From Bifidobacterium canis (lineage in GTDB: Bacteria; Actinomycetota; Actinomycetes; Actinomycetales; Bifidobacteriaceae): a DNA stretch of 64,000 bases. The DNA lies in NCBI RefSeq assembly GCF_009727065.1, contig NZ_WNLP01000002.1, forward strand, positions 186,001-250,000, in the 5' to 3' direction. The notes beneath the pieces are model-generated. The model saw nothing but the letters and a program-made list of their open reading frames with translations. It ran no database searches and was not told the origin of the DNA. Below are positions 8,509 through 16,805 of the stretch, in pieces (position 1 is the first letter of the stretch; every line of letters starts with the position of its first letter). A program made the position numbers and the translations under genes.

Positions 8509-8754
8509 TCAGAAGAGATCGTCATGCGACCCTGTGCGCGTCAGAACAAGTTGTAACTCATCTTTCTCAACGCGATAGATGAGCAACCAATCTCCTTCGA
8601 TATGTATTTCGCGGTACTTGGTGACAAGTAGTTGTTTGTCTTGCTTCATGAGTACCTCGACCGCAGCTTGAAACTTCGCTTGGCCGTAGTGTTTTCTGAG
8701 TAAGACCTTGAAGTCTTTTTTAAATTGCGTGGTGCGAAATATGGTTTTAAGCAT
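8509..8754 (-). CDS. YafQ-family RelE/ParE-type toxin with probable internal deletion
   Basis: 81 residues. The C-terminal signature is clear: REIHIEGDWLLIY and TRTGSHDDLF, with the His, Asp-Trp, His and final Phe of YafQ ribosome-dependent mRNA interferases. E. coli YafQ has 92 residues and a block YKDHPLQGSWKGYRD ahead of this. Here the sequence runs TKYREIHIEGDW, so about ten residues including the catalytic His50 region are missing. The toxin may therefore be weak or dead. Its ATG overlaps the antitoxin stop by 8 bases, the usual arrangement. Confidence 0.75.
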   Translation of the reverse strand: MLKTIFRTTQFKKDFKVLLRKHYGQAKFQAAVEVLMKQDKQLLVTKYREIHIEGDWLLIYRVEKDELQLVLTRTGSHDDLF

Positions 8755-9006
8755 TCGTCAGATCTTCCATGAGGTCATTGACGTTAGTGAACGTTTTGCC
8801 CTCATGCATAGCTGCCTGACGGCGGGCTTCGATGTTCTCCGGCTTTTCACGGGTGATTTTGAACGGCATGCCGTTTTCAAGGATTGACTGCCTCAAAACA
8901 CATTCAATGCCGTGGAGAGATCCATCCCCATGGATTCATACAGTTGCTTGGCCTCTTCCTTGGCTTCACGATCGGTGCGGAAGCTCACCGTGGTTGTGTC
9001 GCTCAT
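8747..9006 (-). pseudogene. DinJ/RelB-type antitoxin, frameshifted
   Basis: On the minus strand ATG at 9006 follows GAGGAG and reads MSDTTTVSFRTDREAKEEAK through MDLSTALNVF, then hits TGA at 8893-8895. In the next frame the protein resumes as LRQSILENGMPFKITREKP and runs to TAA at 8747-8749, overlapping the toxin start. The join is at a run of four A (plus strand 8895-8898); one more base would restore an antitoxin of about 86 residues. The N-terminal ribbon-helix-helix DNA-binding part would still be made. Confidence 0.8.
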
Positions 9007-9234
9007 ATGTGCTCCTCAAATGATGATTGGATTAACTCATACCATGATAATGCAATTGTGTCTCTATTGCAATGCATTGTTTATACAATAGCATTGTTAT
9101 ATTGAATCAACATGAGCCTCAGAATAGTCGGGAAGAGCTCACATTATGCTTAAGAGTCGGTTCAAGCAGGTATTGACGCGAAATGCGTGTAATTGCAGAT
9201 AACCGCAGTATTCCAGTATTCAGTAGGTGGGCAG

Positions 9235-10458
9235 ATGGCGAACGCAATAGTCAATTCATCGAACGGCCAGAGGTCGGGGAGCGGCGGCCATACGCTTGGC
9301 ATCATTGCGCTCGCATGCGGCGCGTTCGTGCTCGGTGCCGCCGAATTTGTGATGATGGGTATTCTCCCGCAGACCGCGCAGGCCATGCACGTGAGCATCC
9401 CGTTCGCCGGCCACTTCATCTCCGCCTACGCCATCGGCGTCTGCGTCGGTACGCTCATGCTCGTCTTCGGGCGCAAAGTACCGCCGCGCACATGGATCGT
9501 AGTGTTCATGATCATCGCGCTCGCAGGCAACGCCCTGTCGGCGGTGTCGGTCAACGCTCCAATGCTCATTGCCGCCCGCTTCCTCGCCGGTCTGCCGCAC
9601 GGCGCATTCTTCGGTACGGCCACATTGATCGCCAAACTGCTCGCCGAAAAAGGGAAGGAGGCGCGTGCCGTTTCGTCTATGGTCACCGGCCAGACCGTCG
9701 CCAACATGCTCGGCGTGCCAGCCGGCACATTGCTCGCCGAGCACATGTCATGGCGGCTCGCATTCAGTGTGCTCGCCATCATCGCGGCGGTGACCGCAGT
9801 GCTTGCACGCTGCTGGATTCCGTTCATCCAACCCGTCAAAGATGCCGGACTCAAAGGCCAATTCCGATTCCTGCGCAAACCCGGCCCGTGGATGGTGCTC
9901 ATCGCCGTATTCGTTGGAAACACCGGCATCTTCTGCTGGTGGAGCTATGTGAGCCCATGGCTGCAGAACGTTGGCGGCTGGCCGTCGAACACCGTTTCGG
10001 CACTGATGATGCTCGCCGGCTTCGGCATGGTGGTCGGCGGATTGTGCGGCGGCCGCATCGCCGACCACTGGAATCCAGGCGGCACATCCGCGCTCGGCCA
10101 GCTCGTCGCCTGCCTTGGTCTGCTCGCGGTCTTCCTGGTGCCAGGCACCCGCCTGAGCACGGCGATCCTGACCTTCGTGATCTCCTTCGGCCTGTTCTTC
10201 GTCTCCGCTCCGCAGCAATTGCTGATGGCGGAGGCCGGCAAAGGCGGCGGCGAACTGATCGGTGGTGCTGCCGTGCAGATCGCATTCAACTTCGGCAATG
10301 CAGTCGGCTCGATCGTCGGCGGCGACGTGCTCAACGCAACCGGCATGAACTACCACTACCCTGCACTCAGCGGCGTGCCGTTCGCAGCTCTCGCCGTGCT
10401 GCTCCTAGCGTTCTACTCCTGGCGCTATGAGCGTCGACAGGATGGTGTGCGCATTTAA
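9235..10458 (+). CDS. MFS transporter, DHA1 family (AraJ-like efflux)
   Basis: 407 residues, about 12 membrane segments. The segment-1 motif GAAEFVMMGILPQ is typical of DHA1 drug or sugar efflux proteins of the AraJ/YdhP group. ARFLAGLPHGAFFGTATLIA is the usual motif C region. Start 9235 is preferred over the TTG at 9193 because AGGTGG lies 5 bases upstream and the protein begins just before segment 1. It converges with the terpene-cyclase-like gene (67-base gap). A role in exporting a product of that module is conceivable, but nothing in the promoter links them. Confidence 0.8.
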   Translation: MANAIVNSSNGQRSGSGGHTLGIIALACGAFVLGAAEFVMMGILPQTAQAMHVSIPFAGHFISAYAIGVCVGTLMLVFGRKVPPRTWIVVFMIIALAGNALSAVSVNAPMLIAARFLAGLPHGAFFGTATLIAKLLAEKGKEARAVSSMVTGQTVANMLGVPAGTLLAEHMSWRLAFSVLAIIAAVTAVLARCWIPFIQPVKDAGLKGQFRFLRKPGPWMVLIAVFVGNTGIFCWWSYVSPWLQNVGGWPSNTVSALMMLAGFGMVVGGLCGGRIADHWNPGGTSALGQLVACLGLLAVFLVPGTRLSTAILTFVISFGLFFVSAPQQLLMAEAGKGGGELIGGAAVQIAFNFGNAVGSIVGGDVLNATGMNYHYPALSGVPFAALAVLLLAFYSWRYERRQDGVRI

Positions 10459-10524
10459 ACGCATACTGCATTGCTGTTTATCAAATGCTGATATTCCCTA
10501 GTATTCCCTAGTTCTCCCGAGTAA

Positions 10525-11196
10525 CTACCTAGTTCCATTGACGGCAACTTTGCTCGTAAGCTGCACCTTTGAACGCTCGCGGCGGAACGCATGCGTGACG
10601 AGCACGATGTACGAGATGTCGAACGCGAACGACACTGCGCCCATCAGCACGATGTACACGTTGAATCCTTCGAGGAATCCGCCGAGAATAGTCGGCGCGA
10701 GCGTGCCGATGCATTTGCAGACCGCGATCACCGGCGACTGCCCCTTGAGATCATCGCGCGTGTAGAACATGATGACGAACATGATGCTCATCGCCGCGTT
10801 TTGCGCGAACGCCGAATATTGCGATGCCGCCACTTTGTTGGGGAAATGCAAATAGAACGCCAGCTGCATGGCCAGGCAAGACGCGAATGTCATGAACGAC
10901 CAGAACGGGAACGCACTGCGCGCACGTTGTGGCAACAGGTGCCGCCCGTACGCGAACCACGTCGCCACAATAAGCGCGTCGCAACACACCCATGCAACGT
11001 CGGCCGCGTTCTGCGCAGCCATGAACGAGCGGCTGCCGAACAGCCCGTCATAGGAATAGATCAGTTCCCACGCGAAGTTGAGCGCGAGCGCAAACACCGG
11101 CATACCGCAGGTTTTATCGCGGAATCCGAGCCGTATCAGCTCGATGTAGACGATAGTCCAGCAGATGCCGCTCAATGCCACGAGAAACAGATTCAT
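10525..11196 (-). CDS. Transmembrane terpene cyclase-like protein (Pyr4/AtmB/PaxB family)
   Basis: 223 residues from the ATG at 11196, which has GGGAG upstream; the frame extends to 11235 but the extra residues precede the first membrane segment. About seven membrane segments are predicted by eye. The pattern RDKTCGMPVFALALNFAWE matches the conserved region of fungal meroterpenoid cyclases. Glu44 and Asp193 sit where Pyr4 has its essential Glu63 and Asp218, with nearly the same separation (149 against 155). Such enzymes cyclise prenyl chains by protonation inside the membrane. No prenyltransferase is in the window, so the substrate is unknown. A palindrome 80 bases upstream is shared with the TetR-crtC-like intergenic region. 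Confidence 0.6.
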   Translation of the reverse strand: MNLFLVALSGICWTIVYIELIRLGFRDKTCGMPVFALALNFAWELIYSYDGLFGSRSFMAAQNAADVAWVCCDALIVATWFAYGRHLLPQRARSAFPFWSFMTFASCLAMQLAFYLHFPNKVAASQYSAFAQNAAMSIMFVIMFYTRDDLKGQSPVIAVCKCIGTLAPTILGGFLEGFNVYIVLMGAVSFAFDISYIVLVTHAFRRERSKVQLTSKVAVNGTR

Positions 11197-11276
11197 GCAC
11201 ACTCCCAGTTTCGCGAAACAGTCGAATACCGCCACTGTATGCGTGCTGAAGTTTGCGCTGGAGATATGACATGGCT

Positions 11277-11302
11277 GTATTCGTCAATTAATTGACGAAT
11301 AC
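11277..11302. promoter_or_regulatory. Perfect 26-bp palindrome, candidate TetR operator
   Basis: The half-site GTATTCGTCAATT is followed by its exact complement. GTCAATTAA is repeated at 12009 and 12094 in the intergenic region between tetR and the crtC-like gene. It lies about 80 bases upstream of the cyclase ATG. Confidence 0.7.
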
Positions 11303-11408
11303 GTATGTAGTGTGCGTATAAATATTGCAGATAGTTATTCTCCGGCAGGCTGCGCGCGCGAGCTGAGTCCGCGCGTCATGCCGCGCAGCAGGTCGGTGAG
11401 GCGCGCGA

Positions 11409-11948
11409 TCACTTCGTTTTGGAGTATGTGCCGCGGTTCGCGAACCACCAGCGCGCGATCTGATTCATCGCGCCGACGAACATTTCGGCGAGCAGTTCGG
11501 CGTCTTCGCGGTCGAACGTGCCTTCCGCGAGCAATCGTGCGCGAATGCTCTCCTGCAACTGCTCTCCGGCGCTGTGCATCATGCCGACGAGCAGACCGTT
11601 CGAGTCGATCGCGCGAATCAGCGACTCGTTGTCTTCGAGGAACGAGAATCCCTCGCGCACGAGATTCACGCAATATTCCACGGTGTCGGCGGGCTCGCTG
11701 TGCTGCGTGTGCTCGGCTCGCTCGGCATATTCCGCGCGCATGGTCTGCATCATGAACTGCGCGAATTCATATTTATCTTGAAAATGCTTGTAAAACGTGG
11801 CCGTGCGGATCATCGCGCGATTGCACAGTTCGGTGACGGTTATTTTGTCGAACGGCTGCGTTGTGATGAGCTCGCGGAACGCGCGGAACAGCGCCGCGTA
11901 GGTTTTGCGCACGCGCAGGTCACGCGCGCCTTGTGCAGTGTGTGGCAT
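11409..11948 (-). CDS. TetR/AcrR-family transcriptional regulator (C-terminus possibly frameshifted)
   Basis: 179 residues. The N-terminal helix-turn-helix (TVTELCNRAMIRTATFYKHFQDKYE, about residues 38-62) is typical of TetR repressors; the rest is a helical ligand domain. The reading frame ends GTYSKTK at 11409. One extra base in the A-run (plus strand TTTT 11417-11420) would extend it as NEVIARLTDLLRGMTRG to 11335, which looks like a normal TetR C-terminal helix. It lies between the terpene-cyclase-like gene and the crtC-like gene and is divergent from the latter. Related GTCAATTAA motifs in both promoters suggest that it controls both genes and itself. Confidence 0.85.
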   Translation of the reverse strand: MPHTAQGARDLRVRKTYAALFRAFRELITTQPFDKITVTELCNRAMIRTATFYKHFQDKYEFAQFMMQTMRAEYAERAEHTQHSEPADTVEYCVNLVREGFSFLEDNESLIRAIDSNGLLVGMMHSAGEQLQESIRARLLAEGTFDREDAELLAEMFVGAMNQIARWWFANRGTYSKTK

Positions 11949-12008
11949 GGCGTCTCCGTTTCTGTGCTGTGCAAGTTTTGCGTATTCGTTGACAATGCGG
12001 AATCATCC

Positions 12009-12109
12009 GTCAATTAAGTGTTGTTTCTATGATTATTGATCCTTGCACAGTTTGTTTCCTTGACTTAGTGTCTTAGCAAGAAAATAAACGAATGTCAATT
12101 AACAGACAT
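12009..12109. promoter_or_regulatory. Two further GTCAATTAA sites between tetR and the crtC-like gene
   Basis: GTCAATTAA lies at 12009-12017, 61 bases before the tetR start. An imperfect palindrome ATGTC...GACAT (12092-12109) contains it again, 33 bases before the crtC-like start. Their match with the palindrome at 11277 suggests one regulator. Confidence 0.6.
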
Positions 12110-12141
12110 ACATCTATTAAATTGGTGTGCGGGAGGAACTC

Positions 12142-13260
12142 ATGACGAAGTCTTGGTTGCTGAATTCAGATGCCGACTACAAGCGCTTGGGATTGACGCG
12201 CGGAGTTGTGCAGCCGTGGGAAGACGGGCAGCGCGACAACTACCGTAAGAACGCGTTCGAGTGGTGGTATTTCGACGCGATTCTCGATGACGGCACGAAG
12301 ATCGCGGCCTGCTACTGCACGAAAACGCAGCCGTTCACGTTCGTGAAGGGCGCGCATCCGTCGGTGTCCGTGCACATCACCGACGCCGACGGCAAGGAAT
12401 ACCGTGCGAATCACCGCAAGTTCAAGAAAGACGAGATCAGCTTCTCCAAAGAGGGTTGCGATGTGAAGCTCGGGCCGCACGTGTTCAAAGGCGATCTACA
12501 GGATTACCACATCAAAGCAGAGCCGGTTGACGGACTGGGCTTCGACGTGACGCTGACCAAACAGGGCTCATCGTGGAGGCCGGGCACCGGCTACATCGGA
12601 TTCGGCGAGAATGCCGACGGCAGACCGGAGAAGTATTTCACCTGGACGTGCATGGTGCCACGCGGCCGAGTCGAAGGCACGGTGACCATCAACGGCAAGA
12701 CCCACCACATCACTGGCACAGGCTACCACGATCATCAGTGGGGCGACACGATTCAGTTCCAGTTCCTTAACAATTGGCTGTGGAGTCGCCAGCAGACGAA
12801 GGATTACGGCCTGGTGGTGTTCGACTTCATCATGAACGCGAAATACGATCACGCACGCATCCCGCTGGTGTTCCTGCAGAACAACGCCGGCGACATCCTG
12901 TTCCAGTCGATCGAAGGTGTGCAATGTGAGGTGCTCGACGAGATCGACCAGCCGGTTGTCGGCTGCCCGTTCCCGAAGACCACGCGCTACGTGTTCCACG
13001 ATGATAAAGGCCAGACGCTCGAATACACGTTGAAGGTGAAGCAGATTCTCGACGACCGCAACATTTACAAGGGCGTGCCGTTCTTCATGAGGTCAATGTT
13101 CGCCGGATCGCACCCCAAGTACGGGCGCTACGTGGCGGACGGGCAGTTCACGTTGAGGCGTGCGGACGGCAGCACGATCAGCGACGGCGGCGACCTGATC
13201 TACGAGTTCGCCTACGTGCAAGACAGCTACCGCGAACTCATGGATACTTCCACGAAGTAA
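12142..13260 (+). CDS. CrtC/AttH-like (lipocalin-type) protein, possible hydratase or cyclase
   Basis: 372 residues from the ATG at 12142, preceded by GGGAGGA (the upstream GTG at 12127 lacks a site). The signature FEWWYFDA at 39-46 and GTGYHDHQWG at about 192-201 are characteristic of the CrtC/AttH family. That family holds carotenoid 1,2-hydratases and related lipocalin-like enzymes, including fungal proteins that assist Diels-Alder cyclisation. There is no signal peptide. The gene is divergent from tetR and shares the GTCAATTAA motif with the terpene-cyclase-like gene, so a joint isoprenoid-modifying function is plausible but not shown. Confidence 0.7.
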   Translation: MTKSWLLNSDADYKRLGLTRGVVQPWEDGQRDNYRKNAFEWWYFDAILDDGTKIAACYCTKTQPFTFVKGAHPSVSVHITDADGKEYRANHRKFKKDEISFSKEGCDVKLGPHVFKGDLQDYHIKAEPVDGLGFDVTLTKQGSSWRPGTGYIGFGENADGRPEKYFTWTCMVPRGRVEGTVTINGKTHHITGTGYHDHQWGDTIQFQFLNNWLWSRQQTKDYGLVVFDFIMNAKYDHARIPLVFLQNNAGDILFQSIEGVQCEVLDEIDQPVVGCPFPKTTRYVFHDDKGQTLEYTLKVKQILDDRNIYKGVPFFMRSMFAGSHPKYGRYVADGQFTLRRADGSTISDGGDLIYEFAYVQDSYRELMDTSTK

Positions 13261-13308
13261 TACTTCGTAGTACTTCACCGCGGTGATTGGCTGCGCTAAT
13301 CTGGCGGT

Positions 13309-13980
13309 ATGTGCGCGCATTACTTGGGACTGACCATCGCCGAAATCAACCAGCTGGTAGACATGCTGACTGAGCAAGCGGAGGGCGGCGAAGATACCGG
13401 AGTTGCCGGTGTTCCCGCCCACTCCGGTGACGCTGCGAATCTCGCATTTGCCGGAGTGGGCGTGGAAGCATACCCGAAATCCGTGGTGCCGATCATTGCG
13501 CCGACATTTGACACCGCAGTGGGTGTGCCCGAGCTCCGGCCGGGCACACTGCAGACGGTGGAATCCCAATGGGGGTTCGAGCAGGAGTGGACGCCGCAGC
13601 CGGTGTTCAATACGCGCATCGAAAGCGCCGACAAACCGATGTGGCGTGCGCCGATGGAGCATGAGCGTTGTGTGATCGCCTGCCGCTGGTTCTACGAATC
13701 ACACCGTAGTGAAACGGTGACAAGCGAGCGTACAGGGCGGCAGGTCAAGCGGCAGTATGTGTTCCGCGTTCCCGGCGAGCCGGTCATGCTCATCGGTGGC
13801 GTGCGCCGCGGCAACCAGTTCTCAATGATCACCACCGAAGCGAACGCCAGCATGGAGCCGATTCACCCGCGCATGCCGCTCATCATGCGGCAAGGTGAGC
13901 TTGACCTGTGGCTGAGTCCGGATTACCGCGCGCTCGCCGACCGCTCTGAGATCGCGCTCGAATCGCGGCCTGTGCGCTGA
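13309..13980 (+). CDS. SOS response-associated peptidase (SRAP/YedK/HMCES family)
   Basis: 223 residues beginning MCAHY. Cys2 is the invariant residue that, after removal of Met1, links covalently to abasic sites in single-stranded DNA. Further conserved elements are FNTRIESADKPMW, CVIACRWFYE and the late His in IHPRMPLIM. The protein shields abasic sites from cleavage. The middle of the N-terminal region (about 25-75) is longer and less conserved than in YedK. It stands 48 bases after the crtC-like gene, on the same strand; co-transcription is possible. Confidence 0.9.
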   Translation: MCAHYLGLTIAEINQLVDMLTEQAEGGEDTGVAGVPAHSGDAANLAFAGVGVEAYPKSVVPIIAPTFDTAVGVPELRPGTLQTVESQWGFEQEWTPQPVFNTRIESADKPMWRAPMEHERCVIACRWFYESHRSETVTSERTGRQVKRQYVFRVPGEPVMLIGGVRRGNQFSMITTEANASMEPIHPRMPLIMRQGELDLWLSPDYRALADRSEIALESRPVR

Positions 13981-14106
13981 GTGTGCTAGATTCGTGAGCG
14001 AGCGGCGAATGGCGCCGTCTCCCTGACGACGGTCAAGTACCAGGAACTCGCAAAGACTTGCCAATAAATAACCAGTAATTCCAATGTTCTGTAGTGGAGG
14101 CAAGTC

Positions 14107-14421
14107 ATGGCATGGGTAGTGCTCGTTCTGTCGGGAATCTGCGAATCGGTGTGGGCAATCGCGCTCGACAAATCACAGGGATTCACCAAAATAGTGCCAG
14201 TTATTGTGTTCGTGCTCGGACTTGTGGCAAGCATGGGCGGGCTCTCGTATGCGATGCGTTCGATCAGCATCGGCACCGCATACACGGTGTGGGTGGGCAT
14301 CGGCGCTGCGATCACTGTGATCTACGGCATGCTGGCCGGCGAGGAATCCGTCTCAATACTTAAAATCGTCTGCTTAGTCGGCATGGTAGCCTGCATAGCC
14401 GGCCTCAAGCTCGCCCACTAA
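14107..14421 (+). CDS. Small multidrug resistance (SMR) transporter, SugE/Gdx-like
   Basis: 104 residues, four membrane segments. The essential membrane-embedded Glu13 is present (LSGICESVWAIALDKSQGF), followed by the SMR motif SYAMRSISIGTAYTVWVGIGA. The W-A-x-x-L-D segment and single-gene arrangement fit the SugE/Gdx branch, whose members export guanidinium or quaternary ammonium ions by proton exchange as dual-topology dimers. A GTGGAGG Shine-Dalgarno precedes the ATG. The 126-base leader (13981-14106) contains a CCGTC/GACGG hairpin, but I do not recognise a guanidine riboswitch consensus. Confidence 0.88.
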   Translation: MAWVVLVLSGICESVWAIALDKSQGFTKIVPVIVFVLGLVASMGGLSYAMRSISIGTAYTVWVGIGAAITVIYGMLAGEESVSILKIVCLVGMVACIAGLKLAH

Positions 14422-14451
14422 ATCTGCGGATCAATTGGTGGATTAACTGGT

Positions 14452-14490
14452 GGCAAAGTATCACTGCGTGATTGTCAGTGATACTTTGCC
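14452..14490 (+). terminator. Hairpin terminator after the SMR gene
   Basis: GGCAAAGTATCACTG and its exact complement enclose a 9-base loop 30 bases after the SMR stop. It can serve both this gene and the convergent Fic gene. Confidence 0.65.
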
Positions 14491-14593
14491 TGTGCAAGAG
14501 CGATTGCTGGGGCTTCTCTTTAGTTGCGTTTTTGCTGCAAGGCTAGTGGCGCGTCGACAACGATGGGGGAGCCTTGCGGTGCCATGGTCGCAT

Positions 14594-15754
14594 TCAGCAC
14601 ATCTGGCGCAACGTATTCATGCCCATGTTTTCAATCAGCTGCAGTGATTCAAGGCGTTTCAATGCATTGCGCAGTGCAGTCGGGCTCTTATGGATATAGC
14701 GCTGAAGTTGTTCCACAGTGAGGAACGGATGGCCAATGAAGAGCATGCCCGTCTCCATAACCGTGTTGCCATAGGCGTGGTCGGTGATGAGTTTGCGGTA
14801 CTGTTCACGAACGAACAGCAGACGGCTGGTTCGCATTAGCGCATCTTCGCTGGATTCCTCTACACCTTGGCAGAACATGAGCACCCATGTATCCCAATCG
14901 CCGCGTGTGGATACACCGAACAGGGCATCCTGATACTCGCTGCGCTGCTGCTCGAACCATGATGACACAGAGAGCAGTGGTTGGTGGAGCAATCCGCGGC
15001 TCATCATCTGCAACAGGATCAGCAGGCGCCCGATTCTACCGTTGCCGTCCGTGAACGGATGCAGCGTCTCGAACTGGTAATGGAACATGGCCATGTCAAG
15101 CATGGCGAGCCCTGGCTCGGTTCGCGAGTTCCACCAATCAATGAGATGCTGCACTGCAATGTTGAGATCATGCCCTGGAGGCATTGGCACAAATCGAGCA
15201 TCTTCAATCTTGCGCGTTGGCGAACCGATGAACACCTGCGAATTGCGGATCTCACCTGCTTGTGGGTTGTCTGAAACAGTATTGTGCACAAGAAGCTGCT
15301 GCAATTCGCGGATGAGCGAGATGGTGATTGGTCTACCGTCTCGGATGCTTCTGATGCCGCAATCCGCGGCATCTATGTAGTTGAGAATCTCGCGCATGGA
15401 TTCATTCAACCCTGATGTGTTAGTGCCAGGTTCATAATCCTGTGCAAGCACGGTTTCCAATCGTTCGTATGTGCCTTCCAACGCGCTGGTGCTCTGTGCT
15501 TCACGTCGCATTATCGGACGTCGTATGAGATCTGGGTTCGGAAGTCGTTCTCCCAATTCGCTGAGGCGCGCCACAGCCATTGAAGCGCGATTCACCGCTC
15601 CCATAGTGCGCATGGTGAGTGCGGGGTAGTCGGATAGGCGATTAGGAATGAATGATGGCGTTTCATACGAAATCAATCCATAACGGCTCTGATACTCGCC
15701 GGATAGTGTTCGCAACGTTCCGGGTGCTGTATTAGTGAAAATATCGCTTCTCAT
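14594..15754 (-). CDS. Fic-family protein with C-terminal helix-turn-helix, frame broken near the end
   Basis: The Fic core HPFTDGNGRIGRL carries the catalytic His and the nucleotide-binding residues used for AMP transfer. Upstream STSALEGTYE is the inhibitory (S/T)xxxE(G/N) helix of class II Fic proteins. The C-terminal LTVEQLQRYIHKSPTALRNALKRLE is a winged-helix-like DNA-binding part. Start 15754 has AGGAAAGG upstream. The frame ends RQMC at 14594, but one more base in GGG (plus 14622-14624) would continue as HEYVAPDVLNATMAP to TAA at 14520-14522. The catalytic domain is intact either way. Confidence 0.85.
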   Translation of the reverse strand: MRSDIFTNTAPGTLRTLSGEYQSRYGLISYETPSFIPNRLSDYPALTMRTMGAVNRASMAVARLSELGERLPNPDLIRRPIMRREAQSTSALEGTYERLETVLAQDYEPGTNTSGLNESMREILNYIDAADCGIRSIRDGRPITISLIRELQQLLVHNTVSDNPQAGEIRNSQVFIGSPTRKIEDARFVPMPPGHDLNIAVQHLIDWWNSRTEPGLAMLDMAMFHYQFETLHPFTDGNGRIGRLLILLQMMSRGLLHQPLLSVSSWFEQQRSEYQDALFGVSTRGDWDTWVLMFCQGVEESSEDALMRTSRLLFVREQYRKLITDHAYGNTVMETGMLFIGHPFLTVEQLQRYIHKSPTALRNALKRLESLQLIENMGMNTLRQMC

Positions 15755-15971
15755 GACCACCTTTCCTCTCATCGCCTTTTGATACCTATTCCAGTATAAC
15801 TAAAATGTTGAAGATTTTAGTTTTCGAATACTAACATTTGCCAAATGTTAGTGTTTTGATTCGATTTGTGACGCAGAGCTGTGATTTTGGGTGGCGTAAA
15901 AGCTGATTTGGTCGCCAAATTAGTAATTGAGATGCCAGAATCGGTGGGCCCAGGCGGGGGAGGCCAAAACG

Positions 15972-16023
15972 CAGTATGGGGTGGTTGCCTCACATTGACG
16001 AGTGATGCAACCACCCCATACTG
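15972..16023 (-). terminator. 17-bp perfect hairpin downstream of ogt
   Basis: CAGTATGGGGTGGTTGC pairs with its complement around an 18-base loop, about 50 bases past the ogt stop on the minus strand, and is followed on that strand by GCGTTTTGG. Termination is inferred. Confidence 0.55.
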
Positions 16024-16072
16024 TTGAAACAGAGTTTGACTGGTGCCTTGTGCGCGCAGCGAGAGTGGCTTA

Positions 16073-16558
16073 TCAGGCGGTTTGCTGTGAAACACGTAGT
16101 TCCATGCGCAGCAGTTCGCGTTTCATATCAGTGCCGTAGGCATAGCCGACGAGTCGGCCGCCAACGCCGACGACGCGGTGGCATGGAATGATGAACGTGA
16201 TCGGGTTGTGGTTGTTCGCCGAACCTACCGCGCGCACGGCTTTCGGGTTGCCGACTGCCTCGGCGATTTGCCCATATGTGCGTGTCTCGCCGTATGGGAT
16301 CGACAGCAGTTGCTGCCATACGGCGCGTTGGAACCGTGTACCGTTCACAATCGAAATCGGTACGGTGAACTGCGTCAGCAGTCCTTCGAAATACTCGTGC
16401 AACTGGCGGAACGTCTCGTCGGTGAGATCGTTCGGCTCGCCATCGCCGAGCTCCTCGTGCTTCTCTGTTGTGATGAGCTGCAAGCCGGTGATTGCGTCGT
16501 CTTGCCAGTCCATGCGCGCTGGACCATATTGCGTCTCGTATACCGCAAATCCTTCCAT
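16073..16558 (-). CDS. ogt: Methylated-DNA-protein-cysteine methyltransferase (Ogt)
   Basis: 161 residues. The suicide cysteine lies in IIPCHRVVG, followed by GRLVGYAYGTDMKRELLRME as in Ogt/Ada-C proteins. TRTYGQIAEAVGNPKAVRAVGSANNHNPI is the DNA-binding helix-turn-helix with the arginine finger region. The enzyme removes O6-alkyl groups from guanine by transfer to its cysteine. AAGGAGGT lies just upstream of the ATG at 16558. The gene appears monocistronic. Confidence 0.93.
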   Translation of the reverse strand: MEGFAVYETQYGPARMDWQDDAITGLQLITTEKHEELGDGEPNDLTDETFRQLHEYFEGLLTQFTVPISIVNGTRFQRAVWQQLLSIPYGETRTYGQIAEAVGNPKAVRAVGSANNHNPITFIIPCHRVVGVGGRLVGYAYGTDMKRELLRMELRVSQQTA

Positions 16559-16662
16559 AAGTACCTCCTTGTTGCTCGAATCTGCAATAGTGAGCTTGAT
16601 TATAGAAAGGTTCTTCGTGCGTTGCCATAGAAAACGCCGAGCGAGTCCGTGTCGCTTGCGCG

Positions 16663-16795
16663 CCTATTTTGCTGGCGGGGATATAAAACCTCGAAACATC
16701 CAAGTATCTGCACCTAAAAATCGTTGAAAATAGCGGTTTTCAAATTGCGACTACTTGGCATCAACGAGGTTTTATATCCCCACCAGCAAAATAGG
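16663..16795. mobile_element. 133-bp MITE-like element with 31-bp terminal inverted repeats
   Basis: The arms at 16663-16693 and 16765-16795 match at 30 of 31 positions (CCTATTTTGCTGG...). Read on the minus strand, the core contains ATTTTCAACGATTTTTAGG...ATACTTGG, which resembles the core of the 124-bp elements although the arms are unrelated. It ends 10 bases before the CMD gene stop at 16806 and may also act as its terminator. Confidence 0.65.
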
Positions 16796-16805
16796 AGATT
16801 TTTCC

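Noticed and set aside
13981..14106. Guanidine riboswitch before the SMR gene
   Set aside because: The leader has a small hairpin, but the conserved sequences of the known guanidine classes were not recognised. An Infernal search would decide.
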